A DNA stretch of 38,948 bases, from contig JAJFBJ010000024.1 of NCBI GenBank assembly GCA_020697375.1, positions 1 through 38,948 on the forward strand. Direction: 5' to 3'. Positions 1 through 8,561 of this stretch are shown here, piece by piece. This stretch comes from Nitrospira sp. Lineage in GTDB: Bacteria; Nitrospirota; Nitrospiria; Nitrospirales; Nitrospiraceae. The notes beneath the pieces were generated by a model. That model worked only from the letters and a program-made list of their open reading frames with translations, had not been told where the DNA came from and did no database searches. A program made the position numbers and the translations under genes. Numbering within the stretch: position 1 is the first letter of the stretch; each line of letters starts with the position of its first letter.

Positions 1-124
1 CCGTGCATGATGACGCCATCACCTGTTTAACCTAGCGTGTGCTGCGTAATAGTCCTGTTACTACGTATACTTACTTTTTCATTGTTCGACATTTTCAGGT
101 AATTCTGAGTCAGGAGAGCACACT

Positions 125-829
125 ATGGACGGAGTCAAACAAGGAAGTACTGCGACGACGGTTGGCATTATCAGCAGTAACTATCTTCTGCGGCTCGGCC
201 TGGAAAAGATTGTGGAGGCCGAGGGGTGGATCCGGCTCATCGGCGATATCGCCGATACCATGAACATCGATGACATGATCGCGCGTCAACAGCCTCATCT
301 TATGATCATCGACATGGAGATGGGGAGAGATGCCATAGAACTGATTCAAAAGATAAAAAGTTCCGCCCCTCATATCAAAATTCTTGTATTGAGCGGACTT
401 CATGATACGGAATGTACCCGGCATGCATTTGGTTTTGGTATTGATGGCATAGTTCTGAAGATGCAACCGTCTGCCGTATTGATCGCGACGATCAAACATC
501 TTGCTATCCCCGCGGGAGAGATCGCACAGTCCACCGGCAGTGGGGCAGGCTCGAGCATGATCCGAATCCCGGACGTTTCACCCCAAGTCGCTGTAAATCC
601 TTGTCAGACGAAGTGGCCATGCACCTTAACTGAGCGGGAGCGCGAGGTCATCAGATTGATCAGCCAAGGGCTTTCGAATAAAGACATTGCCGAGCGCCTT
701 TACATTTCGAGCATTACGGTCCGCCATCATCTCACCAACATCTTTGACAAACTCGGTGTCTCGAACCGCCAGAAGCTGCTCATCCGGGCGCATCAATATG
801 GAATCGTAGAATTGACCGCCTCCGCCTAG
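125..829 (+). CDS. NarL/FixJ-type response regulator with LuxR helix-turn-helix, atypical receiver
   Basis: A 234-residue protein with an N-terminal CheY-like receiver (about residues 12-125) and a C-terminal LuxR-type DNA-binding domain (about 168-228, beginning LTEREREVIRLISQGLSNKD). It should be a cytoplasmic transcription regulator. In the receiver the phospho-acceptor position is Asp63 (in IIDMEM), the conserved Lys is Lys112 and the Thr/Ser position is Ser90. The acidic pair that normally binds Mg2+ at the end of the first strand is replaced by Ser17-Ser18, so ordinary phosphorylation is doubtful. The start is the ATG at 125 with AGGAG about eight bases upstream. A TATACT box lies at 66-71 but no good -35 is visible. 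No histidine kinase is adjacent, so the regulated genes are unknown. Family assignment is firm; its signal is not known. Confidence 0.88.
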   Translation: MDGVKQGSTATTVGIISSNYLLRLGLEKIVEAEGWIRLIGDIADTMNIDDMIARQQPHLMIIDMEMGRDAIELIQKIKSSAPHIKILVLSGLHDTECTRHAFGFGIDGIVLKMQPSAVLIATIKHLAIPAGEIAQSTGSGAGSSMIRIPDVSPQVAVNPCQTKWPCTLTEREREVIRLISQGLSNKDIAERLYISSITVRHHLTNIFDKLGVSNRQKLLIRAHQYGIVELTASA

Positions 830-1271
830 CGCGCTCTCACTTGCCGGAGTCGCATGGATCGGCGAGAACCGCTCACAAGCACTCTATGCATGAGAATGCC
901 TCAACATTCCTCCACGTCTACAACGTCAGCTTGAAAGTTAGGCGGTATTCTCGAGCCTGCCGGGAACTGACTCAGCGAAACTCTGAAAAGGTGGGCTTCG
1001 CTACATCCCTCAACCGACGAAGAATGGGAATGAAGAAGCGTCGGTTCGTAGCGACAGAATCGCGGGGCAGTGGCGGCAAATCTACCCAAGGCCCCACGTT
1101 CCAAGATCACGCACAAGCTCAGATTTAGTGGGACTGATTGATACTAACGGCTTACTTCAAGATAGGTCTCAGCCGCTGGAGGGGTTCACCGTCCCGGCTT
1201 CACAAGAACTACCGCGAATAATGTTGAGTCACGGCAGAGAGGAAGGATGCGTCGCAGCGAAGAAAGAAAAC
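830..1271. other. Intergenic stretch without a supported gene
   Basis: About 440 bases between the regulator and the tRNA. Short open frames exist here, but none has a family match, a convincing ribosome site or a good start. I see no clear hairpin terminator after the regulator. On the minus strand, just downstream of the tRNA, there is a pyrimidine-rich stretch but no strong stem. Confidence 0.5.
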
Positions 1272-1346
1272 TGGAGCGGGCGATGGGATTTGAACCCACG
1301 ACAACTTGCTTGGGAAGCAAGGACTCTACCACTGAGCTACGCCCGC
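1272..1346 (-). tRNA. tRNA-Gly (anticodon CCC)
   Basis: The minus strand folds into a full cloverleaf. A seven-pair acceptor stem (GCGGGCG with CGCCCGC), a D arm with AGCTCAGTGGTAGAG and a T arm with GGGTTCAAATCCC are all present. The anticodon stem CTTGC/GCAAG holds the loop TTCCCAA, giving anticodon CCC. Discriminator U and an encoded CCA end (1272-1274) are visible. A sigma-70-like promoter lies just upstream at 1368-1396. Confidence 0.97.
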
Positions 1347-1367
1347 CCATCAGTACAGAGGAGCCGA

Positions 1368-1396
1368 ATCCTACGCCGGAGGCGTCGCCAAGTCAA
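1368..1396 (-). promoter_or_regulatory. Candidate sigma-70 promoter for tRNA-Gly
   Basis: On the minus strand TTGACT (1391-1396) is followed after 17 bases by TAGGAT (1368-1373). The -10 box ends 22 bases from the tRNA 5' end, leaving a short leader. It lies between the tyrS stop and the tRNA, so the tRNA need not depend on the tyrS operon. Confidence 0.6.
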
Positions 1397-1415
1397 GGCA
1401 ACCGGCAGGAAACGG

Positions 1416-2651
1416 TTACGCCTTATATTCCGCCAAGGCGAACTTGCGGCGGCCGACTCGCATGCGAAGCGACACGCCGGCTGTCAGCATGACATTGGCG
1501 TTCGCATCGGTCAGTTTTTGTTCATCGATCTCCACCCCGCCCTGCACGATCAATCGCCGGGCCTCGCTCTTGCTCGGCACCAATCCGGTCTTCGCGATCA
1601 AATCGACCAGGCCGATCGATGGTGCGGTGGTATCCTTCACGTCGGACGGCGTGAGCACTACATGGGCATCCGGTCGCTCCGGAAACTCCCGTTCAGTAAA
1701 CTTTTGACGAAACGCTGCTCGCACCTCAATCGCTGCAGACGAGCCGTGATATCGAGCTACGATCCCATGGGCCAGATTGAGCTTAGACTCCATCGGATGC
1801 TGGGTTTCCACCAGTGCCAGGTCATCCGTGGTCAGTAATTCGTAATATCGATGCATGAGCGCATCGCTGATGGACATGATTTTTCCGAACATATCGGCAG
1901 GCTGGTCTTCCAGCGCAATGTAATTGCCGAGGCTCTTGCTCATCTTTCGGACCCCGTCGGTTCCTTCCAATAGAGGCATGGTGATGACCACCTGCGGCTC
2001 CTGCCCATAGTCTCGCTGCAGGTCGCGCCCCATCAGGAGATTGAATTTCTGGTCCGTGCCGCCCAATTCGATATCGGCCTTTAATTCAACAGAATCATAC
2101 CCCTGGATCAGGGGATACATGAACTCGTGGATGCTGATCGGCTTCTGCTCCGTGTAGCGCTTGTGAAAGTCCTCGCGTTCCAGCATGCGGGCCACATTAT
2201 AGTGGGCTGCCAGTTCGATCAACTTGTCGGCCTTCAGGGCGCTCATCCATTGACTATTGAATCGCACCTCTGTCTTGAATAGCCCTTTTGTTAAATTCTT
2301 ATCCAATATCTTAAAAATCTGCCGCTCGTAGGTCTTGGCGTTCTCCAGGACTTTTTCCTTCGAGAGCGCGACGCGTGTCGCGGACTGCCCCGTAGGATCC
2401 CCGATCATGCCGGTAAAGTCACCGATGAGAAAAATGACCTGATGTCCGAGTTCCTGAAAATGCCTGAGCTTGTGAATGAGAACCGTATGCCCGAGATGCA
2501 GGTCCGGCGCCGTGGGATCGAAACCCGCCTTCACGCGCAGCGGCCGTTGTTCCTTGATCGAACGGGCCAGTTTCGCTTCCAGTTCGTTTTGCTGAACGAC
2601 TTCAACCGTTCCTCTAAGAATCAGGTCACATTGTTGAGATAAGGAAGTCAC
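1416..2651 (-). CDS. tyrS: Tyrosyl-tRNA synthetase
   Basis: A 411-residue class I aminoacyl-tRNA synthetase that charges tRNA-Tyr in the cytoplasm. The Rossmann catalytic core carries the HIGH-type motif HLGH (residues 52-55) and the KMSKS motif (236-240). The tyrosine-site region [19 protein letters not shown] lies just before KMSKS. The last ~65 residues form an S4 RNA-binding domain ([14 protein letters not shown]). Length and the [13 protein letters not shown] signature fit the longer TyrZ-like subgroup. It is the last gene of the gcvH-lpdA-comEA-tyrS run, and its ATG overlaps the comEA stop by four bases, which suggests translational coupling. No T-box or other aminoacylation sensor is visible directly upstream, as expected for a downstream cistron. 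Confidence 0.97.
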   Translation of the reverse strand: MTSLSQQCDLILRGTVEVVQQNELEAKLARSIKEQRPLRVKAGFDPTAPDLHLGHTVLIHKLRHFQELGHQVIFLIGDFTGMIGDPTGQSATRVALSKEKVLENAKTYERQIFKILDKNLTKGLFKTEVRFNSQWMSALKADKLIELAAHYNVARMLEREDFHKRYTEQKPISIHEFMYPLIQGYDSVELKADIELGGTDQKFNLLMGRDLQRDYGQEPQVVITMPLLEGTDGVRKMSKSLGNYIALEDQPADMFGKIMSISDALMHRYYELLTTDDLALVETQHPMESKLNLAHGIVARYHGSSAAIEVRAAFRQKFTEREFPERPDAHVVLTPSDVKDTTAPSIGLVDLIAKTGLVPSKSEARRLIVQGGVEIDEQKLTDANANVMLTAGVSLRMRVGRRKFALAEYKA

Positions 2652-3283
2652 AGGGTGCCTTTATGTCTGGATACCGGCTTAGTGGTACTCACGCGCACAT
2701 GAGACCGAAGTAGGTCGAACTTTTTGCGGCCGATCCCCTTCACCTGGCGAAGGTCTTCAATCTTGGCAAAGCGCCCGAGCGCTCGGCGTTGCTCAATGAC
2801 CCGCAGCGCCAACTTCGGGCCGATACCGGGTAAGGCCTCCAGATCGGAGGCGGTGGCTTGATTGAGATCGACCTGGCGCGACCTGTCTTGATTTACCACA
2901 GGCGCATCATCGGACAGTTCACGGATCGCTGTAGGAACCCCCTTCTCAGCGAGGTCTGCGGCAGACACATCAGGGATCCCCCGTCGGCGATTCGATGTGT
3001 CGGTCCGATTATATACTGTCGGCGGACTATTCGTGAGCTGTTGCGTTGAGGTGGAAACCGGAATGGAGGCGGAGGCAGGAACCTGACGACTCGCCTCCTC
3101 CCTGGCAGGCGTGAGGGGACCCATCCACATCAAAGCTCCCAGCGTCCCCCCCAGCATGGCGAGCTTGATGAGGAGCGATCGCACCATGTCAGCATCGAAC
3201 CAGGCGCCAGTGTGAGAGTGTTTCACGTGAGAGCCTGTCGGAATAATGGTTTTCAATGGATGCAGGCGGGCCGAGCCATTCAT
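2648..3283 (-). CDS. comEA: ComEA-type helix-hairpin-helix DNA-binding protein
   Basis: A 211-residue protein with one N-terminal membrane segment (about residues 33-55, [20 protein letters not shown]), a low-complexity linker (60-135) and a C-terminal double helix-hairpin-helix domain (138-198). That domain carries the signatures [21 protein letters not shown] and [12 protein letters not shown]. ComEA proteins bind incoming double-stranded DNA outside the inner membrane during natural transformation, and the topology here fits. The longest start (3283) overlaps the lpdA stop by four bases (ATGA). A start at Met33 (3187) would leave a cleaner signal anchor but has no ribosome site. comEC lies in another operon of this window. 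ComEA-like HhH proteins also occur in bacteria not known to be competent, so uptake is inferred. Confidence 0.85.
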   Translation of the reverse strand: MNGSARLHPLKTIIPTGSHVKHSHTGAWFDADMVRSLLIKLAMLGGTLGALMWMGPLTPAREEASRQVPASASIPVSTSTQQLTNSPPTVYNRTDTSNRRRGIPDVSAADLAEKGVPTAIRELSDDAPVVNQDRSRQVDLNQATASDLEALPGIGPKLALRVIEQRRALGRFAKIEDLRQVKGIGRKKFDLLRSHVRVSTTKPVSRHKGTL

Positions 3284-4710
3284 GTGTCCCGTTTCCGCGC
3301 CACATGAATAGCCCGGCCATCCACGTCCTCCATGGCTTCCATAAGCCCTTCCGCGAACGTCGGATGGGCGTGAATCATGTCGGCAACGCGGGAGACAGTG
3401 GCCCCAAGCTGCATGGCCAACGCTGCTTCATGGATGAGATCCGTCGCGTGAGCGCCCAGAATGTGGGCGCCAAGAATCCGATCGGTGTCTGCCTCGGCGA
3501 TGATCTTCACCAGTCCTTGAGCATCTCCCGTCGCTTGAGCTTTCCCCAGGGCGCCGTAACGGAAACGTCCAATCTTGAGCGCCTGTTGAGGGTCCTTCCC
3601 GGCCGAAAGACAGCGATCGCGCGCCTGCTGTTCCGTCAGTCCCACCCGCCCGATTTCAGGTAACGTAAAAATCCCTGTCGGGATGACGTCATAATCAATC
3701 GCGCGGGGATGCCCAAGAAAATTCTCGACCGCCACCTTCCCTTGCGCCGACGCGACATGCGCCAGCATGGCCTTGCCGACTACATCTCCGATGGCATAGA
3801 CACCGGATACGTTCGTTTCCATCCGATCATTCACCTGAATTTCTCCACGGGAGCCGATCTGCACAGCAGCCTTCTCCAGGCCGATGTTTTTCGAGTTGAA
3901 TCCCCGGCCGACGGAAACCAAGACCTGTTCCACATTGAGCGACTGGCCGTCGCGCAGATGGGCGGTGACTGCCTCCGGCTGCCGGCTCACCTGCTCAACC
4001 GCGACGCCCGTATGAATCTCCACGCCTCGCTTCTTCAACTCGCGCTCCGTCATCTGGCTGATCTCTTCATCCTCCAATGGCAACAAGCGCGGCATGATCT
4101 CCACCATGGTCACCTGCGTGCCAAGTCCGCTGTAGAGTGAGGCGAACTCACAACCTTCTACTCCCCCGCCGACGATCAGGAGACTCCCCGGTATGCGGTC
4201 CAGATCCAGGGCCTGCTTGCTGGTGATGATCTGAGTTCCGTCAATAGGAAACAACGGCAGGTTCGGCCAGGAGGATCCGGTGGCAATAATCAAGCCGTCT
4301 GCCGTGATATTCGTTTCTGTGCCATCGGGCTTGGCAACGCGAATGGTACGGGCATCCAGCAATTCACCGGTACCTTGCACATGCTCGATTTTCCAGGTTT
4401 TGAACAGGATGGCGATGCCCTTGACCAGATTGGACACCACCTTATTTTTCCTGGCGACCATGGCGGCGGGATCATAGGCAATGGGACTATCGATCAGGAT
4501 ACCGAAATCGCGGGCTTTCTTAGCCTTGTCGCCTAATTCAACGACGGACAACAGCGCCTTGCTCGGGATGCATCCCCAATTCAAGCAGACGCCTCCGAGG
4601 GCCTGATGTTCGATCACGGTGACGCGTGCGCCTAATTGGGCCGCTCGAATCGCCGCCACGTAGCCGCCGGGGCCGGCGCCGAGAATTGCAAGGTGCTTCT
4701 GGGAAATCAT
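3280..4710 (-). CDS. lpdA: Dihydrolipoyl dehydrogenase (E3 / L protein)
   Basis: A 476-residue FAD flavoprotein that re-oxidises dihydrolipoyl groups with NAD+. The N-terminal FAD motif is GAGPGGYVAA (residues 11-20), the redox disulphide is Cys42-Cys47 in GGVCLNWGCIPSK, and a second dinucleotide site (LLIVGGGVEGCE) follows mid-chain. Near the end lies the FAD site TNVSGVYAIGDVVG and then the dimer-interface active-site His-Glu in HAHPTFAEGL. All expected catalytic residues are present and length is normal. It sits directly after gcvH, which points to a role with the lipoylated H protein of the glycine cleavage system, though E3 is also shared by 2-oxoacid dehydrogenases. No clear Shine-Dalgarno precedes the ATG at 4710. 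Confidence 0.95.
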   Translation of the reverse strand: MISQKHLAILGAGPGGYVAAIRAAQLGARVTVIEHQALGGVCLNWGCIPSKALLSVVELGDKAKKARDFGILIDSPIAYDPAAMVARKNKVVSNLVKGIAILFKTWKIEHVQGTGELLDARTIRVAKPDGTETNITADGLIIATGSSWPNLPLFPIDGTQIITSKQALDLDRIPGSLLIVGGGVEGCEFASLYSGLGTQVTMVEIMPRLLPLEDEEISQMTERELKKRGVEIHTGVAVEQVSRQPEAVTAHLRDGQSLNVEQVLVSVGRGFNSKNIGLEKAAVQIGSRGEIQVNDRMETNVSGVYAIGDVVGKAMLAHVASAQGKVAVENFLGHPRAIDYDVIPTGIFTLPEIGRVGLTEQQARDRCLSAGKDPQQALKIGRFRYGALGKAQATGDAQGLVKIIAEADTDRILGAHILGAHATDLIHEAALAMQLGATVSRVADMIHAHPTFAEGLMEAMEDVDGRAIHVARKRDT

Positions 4711-4776
4711 TGATTCAGTGAATCATTGGCGAGTGGATCATGTTCACATGAACAACTGATGCAATGGTTCAATCTG

Positions 4777-5163
4777 TCAGTGCTTCTGCTTGCTCAAAAA
4801 CTCTTCGTACTGCGCGGCAGTCATGAGCTGGTCCACTTCGTCCGGAGACGAAAGATCAATCACGGCCATCCATCCTTTGCCGTACGGATCGGAATTGACC
4901 GACTCGGGGTGATCCTTGAGATCGCTATTGATTTTGGCGATCGTGCCGCTGACTGGGGTATAGATGGTAGAGGTGGTTTTGGTGGATTCTACTTCACCGA
5001 TCTGCTGGCCGGCTGTCACGTTGGCGCCTACCTTGGGAAGATCGATGAAGACGATGTCGCCCAAGGCATCCTGGGCGAAATGGCTGATGCCGATCGTCGC
5101 TTGCCGGCCCTCGACGCGGGTCCATTCGTGTTCCTGGTGGTAACGGAGATTAGACGGTATCAT
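4777..5163 (-). CDS. gcvH: Glycine cleavage system H protein (lipoyl carrier)
   Basis: Counted from the ATG at 5163 this is a 128-residue lipoyl-domain protein. It carries the aminomethyl group between the P, T and L proteins of glycine cleavage and can serve as a lipoyl donor. The lipoylation site is Lys62 in VESTKTTS. The opening NLRYHQEHEWTRVEG and the GDIVFIDLPKVG segment are typical. The open frame reaches back to 5202, but the ATG at 5163 is preceded by GAGGAG at good spacing and matches family length. It is the first gene of the operon; lpdA follows 66 bases downstream. The P and T proteins are not in this window. The leader contains an inverted-repeat element (5179-5303). Confidence 0.95.
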   Translation of the reverse strand: MIPSNLRYHQEHEWTRVEGRQATIGISHFAQDALGDIVFIDLPKVGANVTAGQQIGEVESTKTTSTIYTPVSGTIAKINSDLKDHPESVNSDPYGKGWMAVIDLSSPDEVDQLMTAAQYEEFLSKQKH

Positions 5164-5178
5164 GACACTCCTCTTACA

Positions 5179-5303
5179 TAGGTCGCTGAAACCCCTTCCC
5201 ACCGGCGTTCTCAGCCAGCCAGTCTCCTCACCGTACCAAACAGCAGTACGCCTCGGAGACTGGCTGGCCTGCGGCCTTGCTGGAAATGCGTTTGAGCGAC
5301 CTA
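5179..5303. repeat. 125-bp terminally inverted, foldable element with TA ends (MITE- or REP-like)
   Basis: The ends are inverted copies: 5179-5191 (TAGGTCGCTGAAA) against 5291-5303 (TTTGAGCGACCTA), 12 of 13 positions matching and each beginning or ending with TA. Nested inside is a perfect 13-bp inverted repeat, 5215-5227 with 5255-5267 (arm CCAGCCAGTCTCC). Within that lies a 5-bp hairpin, 5232-5236 with 5246-5250. The whole segment can fold into one long stem in DNA or RNA and holds no gene. TA at both ends would fit a miniature element with TA target duplication, but a repetitive palindrome or a cis-acting RNA leader are alternatives. Copy number cannot be judged from this window, where I see only one. 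Confidence 0.6.
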
Positions 5304-5342
5304 GTTGATAAGAAAGACCTATGAGAATTATGGCACCGCCGG

Positions 5343-5371
5343 ATCGTAAAAGTTGCCGGTAGCTTTGTCAA
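5343..5371 (-). promoter_or_regulatory. Candidate sigma-70 promoter of the gcvH-lpdA-comEA-tyrS operon
   Basis: On the minus strand a perfect TTGACA (5366-5371) is followed after 17 bases by TACGAT (5343-5348). It overlaps the last codons of the upstream lipoprotein gene. Transcription from about 5336 would give a leader of about 170 bases before gcvH, including the inverted-repeat element. Confidence 0.65.
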
Positions 5372-6912
5372 GGAACCGCCTCGGTGGAGACCGGCACGAA
5401 TATCAGGTGCCGTATATCGGGCGTACGCAGCTCATCGGCCTGCTGTGCCAACCCCGTGAACATGCCGGTTCCATGCTCAGCCGGAGTGCGAAGCAGCACC
5501 CATCCTTGCGGCAATGTTTGCGGTTCGCCTTTTGCCGATTGGATGACCTCGCGGCTCCAACCTTTGTACGAGCCGGCGAACGACCGGACATCCGAGGCCT
5601 CGCGGGAAATTCCGCCTAACAAAAGGTCAAATCCACGGCGACGCGCCTCTGCGGCATCTTCTCCATAGTTCACCAGGGCGGAAGCCGGATTTGACAAGGC
5701 CTCCGGATGGACTTCGAGAACCAGCCGCACACGAGGAAATGCCTTCTGTAGAAATGTTCTGAACCGGGCGAGCACATCAAGCTCCTGGCGCGACTTCCAT
5801 CCCACCCAACGCCACAGCGTTTTGTCAGAGACGGGAGCCGCCGCGTCCGGACGAATCACCATTCGATTTCTCAGGGCCTGCGCCACCTCGGACGAGGGTT
5901 GATGGAAATAGGTTTCGAATTGGCGCAACAAGCCATCGGTCACCTCATACGCGAAGCTATTCTCCGCCCGCGCGCGGAACACCATTCCGTCGATTCCACT
6001 CTTCGAGAGATCCATCAACAACTGCGCAAGCGACGACTGAAGCCGGGAGGAAAATAAATCCAACTGCGTCCAGGGATGAACCTTGCGCCTCGTCGGATCG
6101 TAGAGGAGCATGTGAGAATCCGGGCGCCGATCAGACAGGGGCGCATGAAACAGATCGATGACGGCGTAGACCGAAAGGCCCAGTTCATGGGCTTGCGGCA
6201 CAATGACGCTGAACCAATCCGTGAGAACCGGCGCCTGGGACGTGGAAAATAAAGCGCCAACCGGCGGGCTCGGCGATAGGTCGGCTGAAGCAGATCCGAC
6301 CGGGATCAGCGGCCGGGTGAACGATGAGTTCGGGCTCGCGTCCAATAGGATGGCGCTGATTCCCTGCGCGCTCAATCGCCGCATCCAGGATTCGACGTGA
6401 GAAATAGGCGGCAGGCGGCTGAAAGACACATACATGGCCGTATGGCCTGACCTCGCGGCGGATGGCAAGGCGGGTTGTTTGCGCAAGGCTTCTATGCGGT
6501 GCAGGGCACGGTCGGCATAGGAACTCAATGTGGAAGCAGCCGCCCCGTCAGGCCCGGCCAATGTCCGGTATTCCTTTACCGCCGCCTCCACTTCCCCCAT
6601 CTGTTCATACGACTGTCCCAGGTCCCAATGGGCTTCCATGGCTCGACGGGACTTGGGATACGTCCTGAGATACCGTTCGTAAAGATGGATTGCGACAGAA
6701 TACCGGCCGTCGGAGAATGCGGTGGAGGCCTGGTACCACAGGCTGGTCTCGGCTTCGATCGCCGGGCTGTCGATTGCTCGTGCGGCCGGCGCAGGCAGTG
6801 CAACGGTGCAGCCGGTGAAAATCAGCGCGATAACGGCAAGAAAACAAACGCCGGCCCGACAACCAGGCAGAAGCCATTGAACCGCGGGCCCGTAAGGGAT
6901 GTCCTCGCTCAA
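5368..6912 (-). CDS. TPR lipoprotein with PgaB C-terminal/GHL13-like glycoside-hydrolase domain
   Basis: About 514 residues from a TTG at 6912. A longer frame exists to 7107 but would overlap ndk by 188 bases; the TTG lies just past the ndk stop and has AAGGA upstream. The N-terminus is hydrophobic and ends in a lipobox-like FTGC (Cys35), suggesting a lipoprotein. Next come TPR-like repeats (about 60-150: LYERYLRTYPKSRRAMEAHWDLGQ). The rest, from about 165, resembles the C-terminal glycoside-hydrolase-like half of PgaB (GHL13 type): a barrel-like pattern with LGLSVYAVIDLFHAP, LLYDP, SGIDGMVFR and LWRWVGWKSRQELDVLARF. PgaB proteins modify or cleave exported poly-N-acetylglucosamine, but the deacetylase half is absent here. 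It may act on an extracellular polysaccharide. That is inference, and no pga/ica genes are adjacent. Confidence 0.6.
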   Translation of the reverse strand: MSEDIPYGPAVQWLLPGCRAGVCFLAVIALIFTGCTVALPAPAARAIDSPAIEAETSLWYQASTAFSDGRYSVAIHLYERYLRTYPKSRRAMEAHWDLGQSYEQMGEVEAAVKEYRTLAGPDGAAASTLSSYADRALHRIEALRKQPALPSAARSGHTAMYVSFSRLPPISHVESWMRRLSAQGISAILLDASPNSSFTRPLIPVGSASADLSPSPPVGALFSTSQAPVLTDWFSVIVPQAHELGLSVYAVIDLFHAPLSDRRPDSHMLLYDPTRRKVHPWTQLDLFSSRLQSSLAQLLMDLSKSGIDGMVFRARAENSFAYEVTDGLLRQFETYFHQPSSEVAQALRNRMVIRPDAAAPVSDKTLWRWVGWKSRQELDVLARFRTFLQKAFPRVRLVLEVHPEALSNPASALVNYGEDAAEARRRGFDLLLGGISREASDVRSFAGSYKGWSREVIQSAKGEPQTLPQGWVLLRTPAEHGTGMFTGLAQQADELRTPDIRHLIFVPVSTEAVP

Positions 6913-6919
6913 CGAGTCC

Positions 6920-7339
6920 TTACCCAACCAGCTCCATTTCAGGAAAGAAATACCCGATTTCAAACTTGGCCGTGTCCGGAGCATCCGAGCCGTGGACGGC
7001 GTTGAATTCGATATTCGCGCCATGCGCCGCACGAATGGTGCCGTTCTCGGCCTTGGCGGGATCGGTTGCTCCCATGATCTCGCGGTTGATCTTGATCGCA
7101 TTGTCACCCTGCAACACCAGCACGACGCAGGGCCCCGACGACATGAAGGAGCAAAGACTGTCGAAGAAGGGACGCGCCTTGTGCACCGCGTAGAACCCCT
7201 GGGCCGTCGCTTTCGAAAGATGCAACTGCCGCATGGCGATCGGTCTCAGTCCGGCCTTTTCGTAACGATTGATAATGTCGCCGATGGCGTTCTTCTTCAC
7301 GGCGTCCGGTTTGATGATCGCAAGGGTTCGTTCACTCAT
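6920..7339 (-). CDS. ndk: Nucleoside diphosphate kinase
   Basis: A 139-residue enzyme that passes the gamma-phosphate of ATP to nucleoside diphosphates through a phosphohistidine. It opens with the family signature [12 protein letters not shown]. The catalytic histidine is His116 in [12 protein letters not shown], and the C-terminal EIGYFF is typical. All expected residues are present and length is normal. A promoter with a perfect TATAAT lies upstream (7402-7431), so it can be expressed alone or together with the lipoprotein gene that starts just after its stop. The ATG at 7339 has GAAGGAG about eleven bases upstream, a little far. Confidence 0.97.
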   Translation of the reverse strand: MSERTLAIIKPDAVKKNAIGDIINRYEKAGLRPIAMRQLHLSKATAQGFYAVHKARPFFDSLCSFMSSGPCVVLVLQGDNAIKINREIMGATDPAKAENGTIRAAHGANIEFNAVHGSDAPDTAKFEIGYFFPEMELVG

Positions 7340-7401
7340 GGATCGACGGGCTCCTTCAGCTAGAAAAGATCAGATTCATCGCGTTAAAAAAATCCAGCGA
7401 C

Positions 7402-7431
7402 ATTATAAAGAAGCAGCGGAAGTCGTGGCAA
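7402..7431 (-). promoter_or_regulatory. Sigma-70-type promoter for ndk
   Basis: On the minus strand TTGCCA (7426-7431) is separated by 18 bases from a perfect TATAAT (7402-7407). Transcription would begin near 7395, giving a leader of about 56 bases before ndk. Confidence 0.7.
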
Positions 7432-7529
7432 GATAAAGGATTGCCGGAAATGACGGAATGTCCGATCCATGCATGCTTAACAGCCCTGTGATGGTTGCGA
7501 TGGCACGAAAAAACGTTTTGAGCATCAGG

Positions 7530-8561
7530 CTATGAACGGAATGCGTTGAAAAGGTCGGCCGGCTTGAACAGACCCCGCTCCGTGATAATGCCTGTAATGA
7601 GATCGGCGGGCGTCACATCGAAGGCGGGATTGAATACCTCGACGCCATCTGGGGCGACCGGATGACTGCCGTGAATCGCGGTGACCTCAAAGGAATGGCG
7701 CTGCTCTATGGGGATATCGGCGCCGGTCTTGGTGTTGAGATCGATAGTGGAGTATGGAGCGGCTACATAGAATGGAATCCCATGTGCCCTTGCCAGCACA
7801 GCCACCGAGTAAGTTCCGATTTTATTTGCGACATCGCCGTTCGCCGCAATCCGATCCGCCCCGACGACACAAATCTGGATTTTACCTTGCCGCATCAATG
7901 AGCCGGCCATGTTGTCCGTAATCAGCGTGACGGGAATCTTGTCCTGCATCAATTCCCAGGCCGTGAGGCGCGCCCCCTGCAACACAGGCCTGGTTTCATC
8001 CGCGATGACGCGAATCTGTTTCCCCTGCTCCCAGGCTGCCCGCACCACACCCAGCGCAGTCCCGTATCCGGCCGTCGCCAGCGCACCAGCGTTGCAATGG
8101 GTCAGGATAGTCTCGCCGCTCCGGATTAACTCCGCGCCATGCATTCCCATAGCCTTACAGAGCGCAATATCTTCATCAAGAATCGCTTGAGATTCATTGA
8201 TCAGTGCTGCCTGGATCACAGCCAGAGGCTGACCGCGGAGAACCGACAATTTCTGTTTCATCCTGCCGATAGCCCAGAACAGATTCACAGCGGTCGGTCT
8301 GGATGCGGCCAAGTGGTCACAGATTTCTTCGACCGCTGCCACGAATGCATCATAATCCGGCGTCTTCAACGAAGCAGCGCCCAACGCGATGCCCATGGCG
8401 GCCGTCACACCGATGGCCGGGGCTCCACGGACTTTCAACTCGCGGATAGCCTGAGCCACGGCGCGATAATCACGGCAATCCAGGAACTCGACGCTGGTGG
8501 GAAGCCGGCTTTGATCCAGCAGACGAACAGCCCCGTCTTTCCATTCGACAGTGGGCACCAT
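7530..8561 (-). CDS. mtnA: S-methyl-5-thioribose-1-phosphate isomerase
   Basis: A 343-residue eIF2B-alpha-family isomerase that turns 5-methylthioribose-1-phosphate into methylthioribulose-1-phosphate in methionine salvage. From the ATG at 8561, catalytic Cys156 lies in [19 protein letters not shown] and Asp236 in [18 protein letters not shown]. The substrate-binding stretch [14 protein letters not shown] lies near residue 50. The frame is open to 8612, but the ATG at 8561 has GGAGAA at good spacing and gives the normal family length. No other mtn genes are visible here, so the rest of the pathway must be elsewhere. Residues separating it from the eIF2B-like ribose-1,5-bisphosphate isomerases favour MtnA. 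Confidence 0.94.
   Translation of the reverse strand: MVPTVEWKDGAVRLLDQSRLPTSVEFLDCRDYRAVAQAIRELKVRGAPAIGVTAAMGIALGAASLKTPDYDAFVAAVEEICDHLAASRPTAVNLFWAIGRMKQKLSVLRGQPLAVIQAALINESQAILDEDIALCKAMGMHGAELIRSGETILTHCNAGALATAGYGTALGVVRAAWEQGKQIRVIADETRPVLQGARLTAWELMQDKIPVTLITDNMAGSLMRQGKIQICVVGADRIAANGDVANKIGTYSVAVLARAHGIPFYVAAPYSTIDLNTKTGADIPIEQRHSFEVTAIHGSHPVAPDGVEVFNPAFDVTPADLITGIITERGLFKPADLFNAFRS

Noticed and set aside
841..1128. 95-codon open frame after the regulator
   Set aside because: No recognisable family, no ribosome site, composition unlike its neighbours; treated as non-coding.
1247..1492. Open frame encoding ERAMGFEPTTTCLGSKDSTT
   Set aside because: This is the antisense of tRNA-Gly. 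The peptide is a well-known spurious annotation produced wherever a tRNA is translated from the wrong strand.
1128..1838. 236-codon open frame on the plus strand with GRWDLNPRQLAWEAR
   Set aside because: Again a frame through the tRNA antisense, continuing antisense to tyrS. No family, no ribosome site.
5179..5303. Glycine riboswitch in the gcvH leader
   Set aside because: The strongest fold is a long nested inverted repeat; I cannot recognise the paired glycine aptamer cores. Not called without a covariance-model search.
6913..7107. Longer N-terminus of the TPR lipoprotein frame
   Set aside because: It would overlap ndk by nearly 190 bases, is rich in Arg, Pro and Ser, and would bury the signal peptide internally.
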